From the NCBI RefSeq assembly GCF_020829665.1, contig NZ_JAIVFT010000003.1, positions 310,001-374,000 on the forward strand: DNA of 64,000 bases, written 5' to 3'. The DNA is from Nostoc sp. CHAB 5824 (GTDB taxonomy: Bacteria; Cyanobacteriota; Cyanobacteriia; Cyanobacteriales; Nostocaceae). The notes under the pieces are model-generated. The model saw only the letters and a program-made list of their open reading frames with translations, ran no database searches and had not been told where the DNA came from. Positions 34,679 through 44,725 of this stretch are shown here, in pieces. The first letter of the stretch is position 1; every line of letters starts with the position of its first letter. The translations under genes and the position numbers were made by a program.

Positions 34679-35614
34679 CTATTTTCGGATTCTATTTTCT
34701 CTCCGTAACCGGGGATTGACAAATTCATTTAACCCCTCACCAAGTAGTGATAACCCTACCACCATAAATGTCATCGTTAAACCAGGGAAAAGTGTAGTCC
34801 ACCAAATGCCAGTAGGTAGAGCTTCTAGGGCTTGTTTTAAATCATGCCCCCATTCTGGCACTTCTTCGGGAAGTCCTAGCCCCAAAAAACCCAAACCGCC
34901 CAACACCAAAATCGCATCAGCGGCGTTGAGTGTGAATAGGACGGGTACGCTTTGAATGACGTTGAAAAATAGATAACGAGAAAGCACAACCCAAGTGGAA
35001 GCGCCCATTGCTTGAGCAGCTTCGATGAATACTTCAGTTTTCACGCTTACAGTGTGGTTGCGAACAACGCGGTAATATTGGGGGATGTAGGCAATGCTAA
35101 TAGCGATCGCTGCATTTAATATCCCACGTCCCACCACAAACGCCAGCGTCACAGACAGCAGTAGCCCCGGTAGGGTGTAGATACTATCCATAATAAACAG
35201 CAATACTTTATCCAATTTCCCACCGAGATAACCACTCAGCATCCCCAAAGGTACACCGATAATCATACTCAGCGCTGTTGCCAAAATCACCACTTGCAAA
35301 GCAGCTTGAGCGCCGAACAATGTCCGGGAGAACACATCATAACCCAGACGACTAGTACCAAACCAATATTTAGCTGAGGGTGGCTCGTGAATTGGATTAG
35401 AGAGAAAATCTTTGGGGTTTTGCAGCCATCCCCAAGCCTGGAATACGGGAGCAAAGAATGCCAAGAAGATGAAAAATAGGGTAATGGCTAACCCGATGAG
35501 CATGAGTTTTTGCGAAAGATTGAGACTTTTGCCAAACTGTAAAAATGTCGGTAGCCGCCGTTTTGTAATGGCCATAAAGCGATCGCCTGGAGCAAAGCTT
35601 GATACGCTGACCAT
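34679..35614 (-). CDS. Peptide/nickel-type ABC transporter permease (DppC/OppC)
   Basis: 311 residues: an N-terminal OppC-N segment with one membrane span (about 34-56), then a conserved loop with YWFGTSRLGYDVFSRTLFGA, then five spans. The EAA loop is EAAQAMGASTWVVLSRYLFF near 195. It is the second permease of a dipeptide/oligopeptide/nickel importer; the DppB-type partner, ATPases and binding protein are not in the window. Start ATG at 35614, with another ATG at residue 14. Confidence 0.9.
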   Translation of the reverse strand: MVSVSSFAPGDRFMAITKRRLPTFLQFGKSLNLSQKLMLIGLAITLFFIFLAFFAPVFQAWGWLQNPKDFLSNPIHEPPSAKYWFGTSRLGYDVFSRTLFGAQAALQVVILATALSMIIGVPLGMLSGYLGGKLDKVLLFIMDSIYTLPGLLLSVTLAFVVGRGILNAAIAISIAYIPQYYRVVRNHTVSVKTEVFIEAAQAMGASTWVVLSRYLFFNVIQSVPVLFTLNAADAILVLGGLGFLGLGLPEEVPEWGHDLKQALEALPTGIWWTTLFPGLTMTFMVVGLSLLGEGLNEFVNPRLRRENRIRK

Positions 35615-35801
35615 TTTACATATCAGATAGGGGATTGGGTAAACATCCTGAATAAAAGTCCGGCTGTTTCGCGGTGGATACAGAGCTAGACTGAGTTAGA
35701 GGTGAGATTATGCCTTATTTTTGGTGGAGATAAATTACCAGCCAACTGTTACCACAAAGGTAAATGATTCCAAGTAAAGAAAGATTTTAATATACTTTGA
35801 T

Positions 35802-36218
35802 ATGCCTGCAAGAGATATTTATCATGATGCTGTTAAGAATGCTTTAGTTAAAGAAGGGTGGATAATTACAGATGATCCGCTACATTTAAAGTAGGGTCAA
35901 AAAGATATGTATATAGATTTAGGAGCCAAACAACTCTTAGCCGCAGAACAAGGAAGTAAAAAAATAGCTGTAGAAATTAAAAGTTTTGTCAGTCCCTCAG
36001 AAATGGCAGACCTCAAAGATGCTATTGGGGGATTTATCATGTATCGTGCTGTTATCCATCGCCTCCAACCAGAAAGAACATTATATTTGGCAGTGCGCGA
36101 CAGCGTATTTACAGCTTTGTTTGAGGAACCGATTGGTACACTTTTAATAGAAACTGAGAATCTCAAGTTACTAGTTTTTAACCCAGAAACTGAGAGGATT
36201 ATTCAATGGATACCTTAG
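35802..36218 (+). pseudogene. xisH: xisH with one in-frame amber codon
   Basis: A 139-codon frame from ATG 35802 that encodes a complete XisH except for TAG at codon 31 (35892-35894): MPARDIYHDAVKNALVKEGW...DDPLHLK, stop, GQKDMYIDLGAK. The family has Trp there, and TGG to TAG is a single change. The remainder, including the ExK strand KIAVEIKSF of its PD-(D/E)XK fold, is intact. XisH was described as one of the proteins needed for fdxN-element excision in Anabaena heterocysts, and it occurs in many copies with XisI. Its end overlaps the start of xisI by 13 bases. Confidence 0.88.
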
Positions 36219-36541
36219 ATAATTATCGACGTATCATCAAAGAGGTATTAGTACCCTACACACAAATTCCCTATTCGCACGCAGCTATTGAATGTAAGGC
36301 AGTCTTTGACAACGAAAATGACAGTTATTTGCTGATAACTTTAGGCTGGGATGATGTTAAACGAATTCACGGTTGCTTAGTTCATATTGATATTATTGAT
36401 AGCAAAATTTGGGTACAACGGGATGACACAGAAGATGGTGTTACCTACGAATTAGTAGCAGCAGGAATTCCCAAAGAGAAAATTGTCTTAGGATTTCACC
36501 CGCTAAATGTTAGGCAACACACAGGATATGCTATTGCCTAA
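36206..36541 (+). CDS. xisI: XisI-family protein
   Basis: 111 residues, full length and intact. Family pattern: YRRIIKEVLVPYTQIPYSHA, LGWDDVKRIHGCLVHIDIID, KIWVQRDDTEDGVTYELVAA and the tail IVLGFHPLNVRQHTGYAIA. XisI is always paired with XisH and was named for a role in heterocyst-specific fdxN excision; the many copies in cyanobacteria suggest other roles. Here it overlaps the broken xisH by 13 bases and is translationally coupled to a stop-interrupted gene. Confidence 0.92.
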   Translation: MDTLDNYRRIIKEVLVPYTQIPYSHAAIECKAVFDNENDSYLLITLGWDDVKRIHGCLVHIDIIDSKIWVQRDDTEDGVTYELVAAGIPKEKIVLGFHPLNVRQHTGYAIA

Positions 36542-36623
36542 CTTATTAAAGCTACCGCTTAAGCGAAATATTGCGGGTATTGGGTATTGGCCAGAGTCTT
36601 CCTTGTCCCCAATACCCACTATC

Positions 36624-37994
36624 TCAAAGATTGCTTTCAATCAACTGGCGGTATTCGCTCTTTTGCTTCACACCTTTGACTTCCTTCACCAGTTCCTTAT
36701 TTTTGAACAATTGAACCGTTGGCGTTCCTGTCACACCAGCATTTTGGGCAATATCTCGGTCTTTGTCGATGTCAATTTCCACAAAGTGAATTTTGCTGTC
36801 AAATTCATCCACCACTTTATTTAAAATTGGTTTCAGGGTATGGCAAGGGCCGCAACCAGGAGAGACGTATTTAACAAGGAGTAAGCGATCGCTTTCATGG
36901 AACAATTTCCGTAAAGCATAACCTCCCTCATGGCGCGTCGCATTCAAATTAAATCCAGCTTCTTCCTCAGCTTCAGTCTTTTTGGCTGGCTGATGTTCTA
37001 ATTCATTATCTGCTGTTTCTAGCTGTTGATGGAATTCTTGAATCAAGCCAGTAAATGACAACCAACGTTCTGCTAACATCGCCGCCATACAGCCAGTACC
37101 CGCAGCCGTAATTGCTTGCCGAAACTCATGATCTTGCACGTCGCCAGCAGCAAAAACGCCCTCTACACTGGTTTCCACTGAACCGTGCTTAGTGACAACA
37201 TAACCTATCTCATCCAGTTCTAACTGACCTTTAAATAGAGAGGTATTGGGGCTGTGACCAACGGCGTAGAATAAACCCTTAGCGTGCAGTTTGCTCTCTT
37301 CACCAGTTTTGGTATTGCGGACTTTCACCCCTTCCATGTGACCGTTACCGAAGATATCCACGGCTTCTGTGTTCCAATGTACTTGGATTTTTGGGTTACT
37401 CAAAACGCGATCTTGCATAGCTTTAGAAGCCCGCATTTTATCGGTGCGTACCAACATATTTACCTTAGAACCATACTTGGTGAGGTAAATTGACTCTTCC
37501 GCCGCCGAGTCGCCAGCACCAATTACAGCCAATTCTGCACCGTGAAAAATTGGTGTCGCACCATCGCAAATTGCACAAGCGGAAATACCCCGACTCCAAA
37601 ATTCATGTTCGTTAGGTAAACCCAAACGCTTTGCTGTTGCACCCGTAGCAACGACAATGCTGTTGGTTTTAATTTCCCTTTCTTGCGATCGCACTGTAAA
37701 TGGACGCTGACTCAAGTCAACTGATATAACATCTTCAGTATAGAGTTCAGCCCCCCAACGCTCTGCTTGAGCCTTCATCTGATCCATCAGTTCCGGCCCG
37801 GTAATGCCTTGGGGAAATCCAGGAAAGTTCTCAACTTCCGTCGTTGTCATTAGTTGCCCACCAGGTAACCCCCCGGCTTGGAAACCTTCAAATACAACGG
37901 GTTTCAGGTTAGCGCGTCCGGCATAGATAGCGGCTGTATACCCTGCCGGACCAGAACCGATAATTACTAAGTTTTCTACTGTGGGGTTAGTCAT
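36624..37994 (-). CDS. trxB: NTRC: NADPH-thioredoxin reductase/thioredoxin fusion
   Basis: 456 residues. The reductase part (1-310) has the FAD motif [18 protein letters not shown], the redox-active CAICDG near 143, the NADPH motif [10 protein letters not shown] near 163 and the FAD-binding [13 protein letters not shown] linker rich in Glu/Lys leads to a thioredoxin domain (about 345-456) with the active site [10 protein letters not shown] and [15 protein letters not shown] reduces 2-Cys peroxiredoxin and regulates photosynthetic enzymes with NADPH; this fusion marks many cyanobacteria and plastids. A degenerate copy of part of this gene lies at about 39718-39816. Confidence 0.95.
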   Translation of the reverse strand: MTNPTVENLVIIGSGPAGYTAAIYAGRANLKPVVFEGFQAGGLPGGQLMTTTEVENFPGFPQGITGPELMDQMKAQAERWGAELYTEDVISVDLSQRPFTVRSQEREIKTNSIVVATGATAKRLGLPNEHEFWSRGISACAICDGATPIFHGAELAVIGAGDSAAEESIYLTKYGSKVNMLVRTDKMRASKAMQDRVLSNPKIQVHWNTEAVDIFGNGHMEGVKVRNTKTGEESKLHAKGLFYAVGHSPNTSLFKGQLELDEIGYVVTKHGSVETSVEGVFAAGDVQDHEFRQAITAAGTGCMAAMLAERWLSFTGLIQEFHQQLETADNELEHQPAKKTEAEEEAGFNLNATRHEGGYALRKLFHESDRLLLVKYVSPGCGPCHTLKPILNKVVDEFDSKIHFVEIDIDKDRDIAQNAGVTGTPTVQLFKNKELVKEVKGVKQKSEYRQLIESNL

Positions 37995-38069
37995 GAAAAT
38001 ATTCTGAACTCATAACGACTACGTTTAATATAGCATAACAAACTGTAGATTGGCTACGCCAGATGGTAA

Positions 38070-38098
38070 GCGATGTCTGCAACGGGCTACGCCTACGC
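38070..38098 (+). repeat. Small dispersed repeat inside a HIP1 octamer
   Basis: GCGAT (38070-38074), a 21-bp insert starting GTCTGCAACGGGCTACGCC, then CGC (38096-38098), between NTRC and the DUF2887 pseudogene. Confidence 0.8.
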
Positions 38099-38150
38099 CA
38101 AATGCCTACGGTACTATGCGCTCAATACTTGCTAAACATCCTTTTAACTG

Positions 38151-38948
38151 CTAGGACTCCTCTTGGAGGTATTTTCTGATAATTTCAGCATCTAGTTCTA
38201 GCAATTCTGCTATTTCTTGAATGCTCATACCTTTCTGAGTAAGTTTTGGGGCTAATTTCAATTTTGTTTCTAGTTCAGTTTTCGGCTTAGTCTTTTCCAA
38301 GATACTCTCGTACAATCGAGTATTTTTGAATGCATCTAAATCAAGCATGGCTTCAATTTCCTCTAAAGTAAAATTGGGAAACTTATAAAATACAATTGCT
38401 TGGATAAATGCTATCACTTTCTTTTGAATATTTTCATCAGGAAAGTCTTCTCGTGCCTGAGTGATTAGCTGTTGAGCTAAAGAAGTAGCTTTTGTAGGTA
38501 TTTCTACAAATAGTTTGGCAATTCCTATCGCCAAGGAATCTTCAGTACTAGTCGAAAGTTCATTCAGATAAATACAGCGTAGATGTTGTTCTACTAAAAC
38601 CTGATAGCGGGGGTGAGGTGGGGTTTAATGAATGCGTTTGTCGTAGATAACAATTGCGTACCAGTCTGAGTTTGCGGGTTTATATTGACGGAAGTAAACA
38701 AAAATTTCCCCAAAAAGCCGTTCGTAAAATTCTTCATCTTTATAGGTTTGCAATTCTACAAAGTATAAGGGTTCATTTTAAAATCCCTTGATAGTGGCAA
38801 ATAAGCCGTCTAGACGAAATGATTGTTGTTTGATTTCAGGTGCAATAAATGTATAGATATTGGGATTAGTATCAGGTTTATCAATAAGTTAAAAAAATAT
38901 CTGTGGTAGTTCCTTGATAAGTTCATAAAAAATTATATCTGTTTTCAT
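38151..38948 (-). pseudogene. DUF2887/Rpn-like PD-(D/E)XK protein with three in-frame ochre codons
   Basis: From the ATG at 38948 a single 266-codon frame encodes a complete cyanobacterial DUF2887-type protein: MKTDIIFYELIKELPQIFF, SFRLDGLF, EPLYFVELQTYKDEEFYERL with the metal-binding strand, SDWYAIVIYDKRIH, and a helix-turn-helix-like end (SIQEIAELLELDAEIIRKYL). Three TAA codons interrupt it, after QIFF, after TIKGF and after DKRIH, where related proteins are expected to have Glu, Lys or Gln-type codons. There is no frameshift. Only the last 127 codons remain open from a Met. Relatives are putative transposase-like nucleases. Confidence 0.85.
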
Positions 38949-39058
38949 TGATGGTACTAATGGCAAACTATACAGTCGTTTTTGTTTAGATGAAATATAT
39001 TGTAGCTTTCGTAGGTTAGGGTACGTATGATAGATAGAGAAATGTTATTTGGTGTGTT

Positions 39059-39623
39059 ATGTCCCTCACCATTATCGATTTAGAACAGCTACAAACTGAG
39101 CATCCAGAATGGCAGATGGAGCTAGTAGAGGGAAAAATCATAGTTTCTCCCTTATTAGATTACGAGTCAGAAGAAATTGGCGCTCGGTTGAGTACCTTTT
39201 TAAATATCTGGGTCATGCCGCGCAAACTAGGGCGTGTAACTGGTTCTGGTGCAGGGTTTATCCTACTGAGTATAGAAGAGGACGACTCGGAAAAAAGAAA
39301 CCTGCGATCGCCTGATGTGTCATTGTTCGGGCTGACCGATTGAAGAAGACCAAGCGCGATTTTGTAGAGTTAGTTCCAGACCTGATGGTTGAGATTAAAT
39401 CTAAAAGCGATAGAATCAAACCACTTGAAGAGAAGATTCAGCTATTCTTGCAACTTGGGTCTACAGTCGGCATATTAATTGACCCTGATAAATTGACAGT
39501 AACGGTTTATCGAATAAACTAAGCTCCAGTGGTATTGCAGAATGGAGACACGCTTACATTACCGGACTTGCTACCAGGTTGGGAACCGGCGCTATCAGAA
39601 CTGTGGCCACCTGAGTTTGAATA
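39059..39623 (+). pseudogene. Uma2-family gene broken by a frameshift and an ochre codon
   Basis: A Uma2 protein can be read in two frames. The first part, LEQLQTEHPEWQMELVEGKI to RSPDVS, ends at a premature stop after a 1-base loss near 39325. The next frame continues RADRLKKTKRDFVELVPDLM, VEIKSKSDRIKPLEEKI and GSTVGILIDPDKLTVTVYRI, then TAA at 39520-39522. It runs on beyond that as APVVLQNGDTLTLPDLLPGW to a natural end at 39621-39623. Both lesions are simple. The catalytic D and ExK-like residues are still encoded, but on separate pieces. Confidence 0.85.
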
Positions 39624-39717
39624 AGGCATTCTCACAAACGAAATTGGGAATCAAGCCCTTGGTCAACACCAGGAGCTTAGTGATATTTGTAGCATTTTGT
39701 CTAGATGCAAGAATTAT

Positions 39718-39816
39718 CGGTAGCAGCAAAAATGCTCTCTACACTGCTTTTGCCAGAACTGTGCTTGGTGACCTTTAATCCACCTCATCCAGTTCTAATT
39801 GACTCTTAAATATTGT
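39718..39816 (-). pseudogene. Degenerate fragment of a thioredoxin reductase gene
   Basis: About 100 bases aligning in the same orientation with the NTRC gene at 37142-37238. Shared blocks include AGCAGCAAAAA(C/T)GC(C/T)CTCTACACTG and CTCATCCAGTTCTAA, with a small gap and scattered changes. It corresponds to the GVFAAGDVQ region and the segment before it. It is a decayed partial duplicate without coding potential. Confidence 0.7.
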
Positions 39817-39969
39817 GATAGAAAGCCTCAGAAGTTGGGAATACTCAAGGTTGGGTGTGCCGCGTTGCTTTAGCAGCATGGGAAATATTCGCGTGTGTGT
39901 CAAAACTCAGAAATGAGTTTATGTAGCGGTGGATGCACTAGGAAAAAGTTAGTAACAGGAGCAATTTAA

Positions 39970-41313
39970 ATGACTAGTTCAGCATCTGATTTACTAGATA
40001 AAATTCGTCAGCAATTTGATGCTTCTCCTTATCCAAGAATTCCTTTTGATAAATCTCCTAAAGATGATAATAGTTTACTCTACATTCATAACTTAGTAAC
40101 GCCTTACTATTTAAGGAATCAAAAAGTTATCGCTCCTAAAGGCAAAGTTATTTTAGATGCTGGATGCGGTACTGGCTATAAATCACTAGTCTTGGCAGAA
40201 GCTAATCCAGGGGCAAAAATTGTTGGAATTGATATATCAGAAGAATCGATTAAATTAGCAGGGCAGCGTTTGGAACATCATGGATTTGACAATGCAGAGT
40301 TTCATGTTTTGCCAATTGAGGAGTTACCAAAGCTAGATTACCAATTTGACTATATTAATTGTGATGAGCTTCTGTATCTTTTTCCTGATTTAGCTATTGC
40401 CTTACAAGCAATGAAATCAGTTTTAAAGCCTGATGGCATTATTCGTAGCAATCTGCATAGTTCAATCCAGAGATTTAACTTTTTCCGCGCTCAGAAAGTC
40501 TTCACAATGATGGGTTTAATGGACAAAAACCCAGAAGACTTAGAAATGGAAATTGTAGTAGAAACAATGAAAGCTTTGAAGGATAATGTTCAACTCAAGG
40601 CTACGACGTGGAATTCTAATTATGAGGGAGAAGATGGGAAAGAGCGGATCTTAATGAATTATTTGTTCCACGGTGATAAAGGTTATACCATTTCTGATCT
40701 GTTCACAGCTTTAAGAGCAGCTGACCTAGATTTCATCAGCATGGTTAACTGGCGACAGTGGGATTTGATGAAGTTATTTAAAGAACCAGATAATTTACCC
40801 GCCTTTCTGGGAATGAGCTTACCAGACATTTCTATAGAACAGCAGCTACAGCTTTTTGAACTTATACATCCTATTCATCGGCTAATTGACTTTTGGTGCG
40901 GTCATCCCAATAAAACACATTTCGTACCAGTTTCAGAATGGACTGACTCTGATTGGCGAGTAGCGAAGGTACATCTATATCCTCAGTTAAAAACTCCTAA
41001 TTTCCGAGAAGACCTCGTAGCCTGTATTACAGAGATTAGAGCATTTCCCATTAGTCAATATTTATCGCCAACTGAGGAATTTGTTGGCATAGATAGCTCA
41101 ATAGCACTTTGCTTGATACCTTTGTTAGACCAACCCCAGCCGATGACATCTCTGGTGCAGCACTGGAAGCAAGTCAGACCGATAGATCCTGTCACTTTAA
41201 AGCCTACAGATGAGAAACAAGCCTTTTATATAGTGCAACAGCTGCTGCTGAGTTTGGAGAGTCTTGGTTATGTAATGCTGGAGCGCCAATCCTATGAGGA
41301 TGTTACTCGTTAA
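39970..41313 (+). CDS. SAM-dependent methyltransferase with long C-terminal region
   Basis: 447 residues. A class I methyltransferase domain occupies about 40-200: KVILDAGCGTGYKSLVLAEA is motif I, then KIVGIDISEESIKLAGQRL, and YQFDYINCDELLYLFPDL. The last 200 residues are a poorly conserved helical extension ending in what looks like a winged-helix (TLKPTDEKQAFYIVQQLLLS). The start ATG has GGAG 9 bases upstream. The substrate is unknown. It precedes pilA and a glycosyltransferase on the same strand, so a role in modifying surface proteins or glycans is possible. Confidence 0.85.
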   Translation: MTSSASDLLDKIRQQFDASPYPRIPFDKSPKDDNSLLYIHNLVTPYYLRNQKVIAPKGKVILDAGCGTGYKSLVLAEANPGAKIVGIDISEESIKLAGQRLEHHGFDNAEFHVLPIEELPKLDYQFDYINCDELLYLFPDLAIALQAMKSVLKPDGIIRSNLHSSIQRFNFFRAQKVFTMMGLMDKNPEDLEMEIVVETMKALKDNVQLKATTWNSNYEGEDGKERILMNYLFHGDKGYTISDLFTALRAADLDFISMVNWRQWDLMKLFKEPDNLPAFLGMSLPDISIEQQLQLFELIHPIHRLIDFWCGHPNKTHFVPVSEWTDSDWRVAKVHLYPQLKTPNFREDLVACITEIRAFPISQYLSPTEEFVGIDSSIALCLIPLLDQPQPMTSLVQHWKQVRPIDPVTLKPTDEKQAFYIVQQLLLSLESLGYVMLERQSYEDVTR

Positions 41314-41639
41314 TAAGTAACTAGACGTAAATAAATTAAAGTTTGTAGTAAGGACTTTAGTCCTGATAATCCTGAAGAAGCGATGAATTGCTCACTACGA
41401 ACTAGGATTTTATTTTACGTCTAATTATGCCTACCTACTTACATCTGTTTTTTTCAATTGTATGAAATATTAGGTTGTTCGTAGGGTAACACAGCTGTGC
41501 TAGCAAAGCGCTAATAGCATTCAAACTAAAACCGCTATATTTGATCAAAAATTTTTTTGGTGGGGTGATATGAAACAAAACGGGAGTGGGTAAGTTACAT
41601 CTAGAACACACAACCACTTCCTACACCGGGAAAACACTT
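41314..41639 (+). other. Upstream region of pilA with a palindromic repeat
   Basis: No gene. A repeat of the type GTAGTAAGGACTTTAGTCCT ... CACTACGAAC lies at about 41344-41401; a related copy is at about 45685-45755. The 100 bases before pilA presumably hold its promoter and leader. Confidence 0.55.
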
Positions 41640-42206
41640 ATGAAAACCGAACTAAAAGCCAAATTTCTCCAACACATCCTCAACAAAAAGAAAAACGAAG
41701 AAGGTTTCACCTTAATCGAATTGTTGGTTGTTATTATCATCATTGGTATTCTGTCGGCTATCGCACTGCCTTCTTTCTTGAACCAAGCAAACAAAGCCAA
41801 GCAGTCGGAAGCTAAAACCTATGTAGGTTCAATGAACCGCGCTCAACAAGCTTATTATGCAGAGAATAACGAATTTGCAGATAATGCTGGCTTTCCTAAG
41901 TTAGGACTTGGTGTCAATACACAAACAGCTAATTACAAGTACGCCATTGCTGATGGTGGTGCTAATAGCAGTAAGGTAAGTAACCAAGCACAACCAGTAT
42001 CTGCTGGTGCCCCTATCAAAGCGTATGTTGGTGGTGTGGGAATAGGGACGTTAGGCACTACAAGTGAAGCAACTACTCTAGCTTTATTGTGTGAAGCTGA
42101 CCAACCTATTGTTGTTAAGACAACGCTCACTGGTGCTCAAACTCTTACTATTCCAGGAGGCACTACACCTCCTTCATGCCCTACAGATTACAGTCCTGTT
42201 AAGTAA
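41640..42206 (+). CDS. pilA: Type IV pilin (PilA-like)
   Basis: 188 residues from the ATG at 41640; an upstream frame start at 41586 would add residues not expected in a pilin. A 22-residue charged leader ends in EEG, then the prepilin cleavage site and hydrophobic helix FTLIELLVVIIIIGILSAIA, with the invariant Glu at mature position 5. PilD would cut after the Gly and methylate the Phe. The C-terminal domain has two cysteines (LLCEADQP and PSCPTDYS) fitting a D-loop disulfide. It builds pili for motility, adhesion or DNA uptake. A strong terminator follows. Confidence 0.93.
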   Translation: MKTELKAKFLQHILNKKKNEEGFTLIELLVVIIIIGILSAIALPSFLNQANKAKQSEAKTYVGSMNRAQQAYYAENNEFADNAGFPKLGLGVNTQTANYKYAIADGGANSSKVSNQAQPVSAGAPIKAYVGGVGIGTLGTTSEATTLALLCEADQPIVVKTTLTGAQTLTIPGGTTPPSCPTDYSPVK

Positions 42207-42367
42207 GAAAGTAAACTTGTGGGTGAGTTATGAATCGCCCACACTAAATTTCAATTAGGGACTGTAACTAGAAAAGTTTATTTTTTATCTGCCTCAATGT
42301 TAAGTAGTTAATAATGGCTACTTAAGATAAAACGATAGTTGTTATTTAGCTAAATTAGGATTCCACA

Positions 42368-42395
42368 AAAGTGGGTAGAATACTCTACCCACTTT
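42368..42395 (+). terminator. Intrinsic terminator after pilA
   Basis: A perfect 12-bp stem, AAAGTGGGTAGA and TCTACCCACTTT, with a 4-base loop, then CTTTACT. It lies 160 bases past the pilA stop and before the glycosyltransferase gene. Confidence 0.8.
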
Positions 42396-42462
42396 CTTTA
42401 CTAGATTTATTGAAAATAAATTATGTTCTAAGTTTGTAATTAACGCTGAAGAAGATTTTCTT

Positions 42463-44679
42463 ATGATTATTAATATTACCAATTGGGAGCAGCAAGTCGA
42501 ACAATACTTGGCTCAGGGGAACTATGTTCAAGCTGCCAGTCTCTACGAACAAGCAATAGCACAAGAACCAGATGTGGCTTCCTACTACTGGCATTTAGGA
42601 TTGCTGTTGCTCTTGCAAGGGCAAGAAGTAGAAGCTCAAATGACTTGGATGCTGCCTATGACAGAGGTCGAAGAAGAAAAATTGCAAGATCATACAAATG
42701 AGTTACTGAAGGTTTTAAGCACAGAAGCAGAAAGACGAGAAGCACTAGCAGAATATTCTCTTGCTTGGACAATTCGCCAACACATGCGTGAAATCAATCC
42801 TAGCGATATTCAGAACTTGCTGACGATTATTCAAATTTCACTCAGACTAGAACAATTTGAAGGCACAGAACTAAGTGAATGGGAAGTAATAGAAATTTTC
42901 AAATTCACAAATAGCGAAGTATTAAGTACAAGTTTCTTACAAGAGTTATTACAGACAATCATAGAAAAAACGCCCAATTATCCAGTATTACTAGACTTAA
43001 TAGAAGTATGTTTTTCGTATATTTCTGAACCAGCAGATTATTTTTTTATAGTACTGCCTGCTGTTATGAAAATAGCTCATACATATAAACTACCTGCTCT
43101 AGCAGCCCGTATTTTAGAGTTATATTTCCGATTAGATTGTCAAAATATAGAAGTTTTACGACAGCTAGCTATTTTTCATCAAGACTCTGGTAATTATTCT
43201 CAAGGAATTGAAACAGCTAAATTATGTTATTCACAGTCTGAGGCATTACCTGATAGATTCTTTGCCGTTCACTTGCTACTACGTGGGTTAATGACTGCGG
43301 GTGGATACTGGGAGGAAATATGTTTAACCTGCCAAGAACTAGAAAATATATTAAAAATATTTATTAAATCTCAGCCACTGGAATTAGATGAAATCAGAAC
43401 TCTTCGTTTACTTACTCCTGCCTTTGCCATACCTCATATCAAAGATAGTCCAGTAGAGTTTAGAGGGATTCACAATCAAATTGCTCAAATTTTCCAGTCT
43501 AATATTCAAGCTATTGCCCAAAAGCAAAGTCAGAAATATTCTCAACGCAATATTGCTATAAATAGCGTTTTAATTTCAACACAAAAATTAAAGATTGGAT
43601 ACATATCTTATGCTTTTAGACAGCATTCAGTAGGCTGGCTTGCTCGTTGGTTATTGAAGCATCATAATCAAGATAAGTTTGAAATACATACCTATTTTGT
43701 CAACTATAAGCTGGCTGATGATTTTCTCCAGAACTGGTATGTAAATCACTCATTACATCCTCACAAACTAGGAATAAATGGCTTAGAAATTGCTGAGAAA
43801 ATATATCAAGATGAAATCGATATTTTAGTAGACCTAGATAGTATCACCCTAGATATTAGCAGTGAAGTGATGGCACTCAAGCCAGCACCAATTCAAGTTA
43901 CTTGGCTCGGTTGGGATGCATCAGGTATACCTGCAATTGATTACTTCATCGCAGACCCTTATGTATTACCAGATTCAGCACAGGATTATTATACAGAGAA
44001 AATTTGGCGATTACCTAATACTTATATAGCCGTTGATGGCTTTGAAGTGGGTGTCCCTACCCTGCATCGAAATGAGTTAGATATTCCTAGTGATGCTGTA
44101 GTATATCTTAGCGCTCAACGGGGATATAAACGACATCCTGAAACGACAAAATGGCAAATGAAAATAATTAAAGAAGTCCCAAATAGCTACTTCTTAATTA
44201 AAGGTGGCGCAGAGGAAGGAGCGATTAAACAGTTTTTCTACAAAATAGCTGAAGAAGAGGGTGTGGAGTGTTCCAGGCTGCGATTTTTACCCCAAGATCC
44301 CTCTGAAGCTATCCACAGAGCGAATTTAACAATTGCTGATGTTGTATTAGATACATATCCTTACAACGGAGCTACTACAACCTTAGAAACTCTCTGGATG
44401 GGTATCCCCTTAGTAACCAGAGTTGGACAGCAATTTGCGGCTCGTAATAGTTACACCATGATGATGAATGCGGGTATCACAGAAGGTATTGCTTGGACTG
44501 ATGAAGAATATGTAGAGTGGGGCGTGCGCTTAGGGAAAGATGAAGCTATACGCCAGCAGGTGGTTTTGAAGCTGAAAGCATCTCGACAAACAGCACCGCT
44601 GTGGAATGGTAAGCAGTTTACCCGTGATATGGAGAAAGCTTATCAACAGATGTGGCAAAGCTATATTGAGGGAAAATAA
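42463..44679 (+). CDS. SPINDLY/GT41-type O-linked GlcNAc transferase with TPR region
   Basis: 738 residues. The N-terminal 350 are helical repeats (TPR in the first 60, then diverged). From about 365 a GT41 catalytic part: KIGYISYAFRQHSVGWLARW, then ILVDLDSITLDISSEVMALK, QVTWLGWDASGIPAIDYFIA near 480, and the UDP-binding TYPYNGATTTLETLWMGIPL near 640, then QFAARNSYTMMMNAGI. These enzymes attach sugars to Ser/Thr of proteins. Being next to pilA, pilin is a natural candidate substrate, but the terminator between them argues against one transcript. Confidence 0.9.
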   Translation: MIINITNWEQQVEQYLAQGNYVQAASLYEQAIAQEPDVASYYWHLGLLLLLQGQEVEAQMTWMLPMTEVEEEKLQDHTNELLKVLSTEAERREALAEYSLAWTIRQHMREINPSDIQNLLTIIQISLRLEQFEGTELSEWEVIEIFKFTNSEVLSTSFLQELLQTIIEKTPNYPVLLDLIEVCFSYISEPADYFFIVLPAVMKIAHTYKLPALAARILELYFRLDCQNIEVLRQLAIFHQDSGNYSQGIETAKLCYSQSEALPDRFFAVHLLLRGLMTAGGYWEEICLTCQELENILKIFIKSQPLELDEIRTLRLLTPAFAIPHIKDSPVEFRGIHNQIAQIFQSNIQAIAQKQSQKYSQRNIAINSVLISTQKLKIGYISYAFRQHSVGWLARWLLKHHNQDKFEIHTYFVNYKLADDFLQNWYVNHSLHPHKLGINGLEIAEKIYQDEIDILVDLDSITLDISSEVMALKPAPIQVTWLGWDASGIPAIDYFIADPYVLPDSAQDYYTEKIWRLPNTYIAVDGFEVGVPTLHRNELDIPSDAVVYLSAQRGYKRHPETTKWQMKIIKEVPNSYFLIKGGAEEGAIKQFFYKIAEEEGVECSRLRFLPQDPSEAIHRANLTIADVVLDTYPYNGATTTLETLWMGIPLVTRVGQQFAARNSYTMMMNAGITEGIAWTDEEYVEWGVRLGKDEAIRQQVVLKLKASRQTAPLWNGKQFTRDMEKAYQQMWQSYIEGK

Positions 44680-44725
44680 GCTCGTTTTGAGCGCTGGAGC
44701 CGCTCAAAATAACCTTTTACATCAC

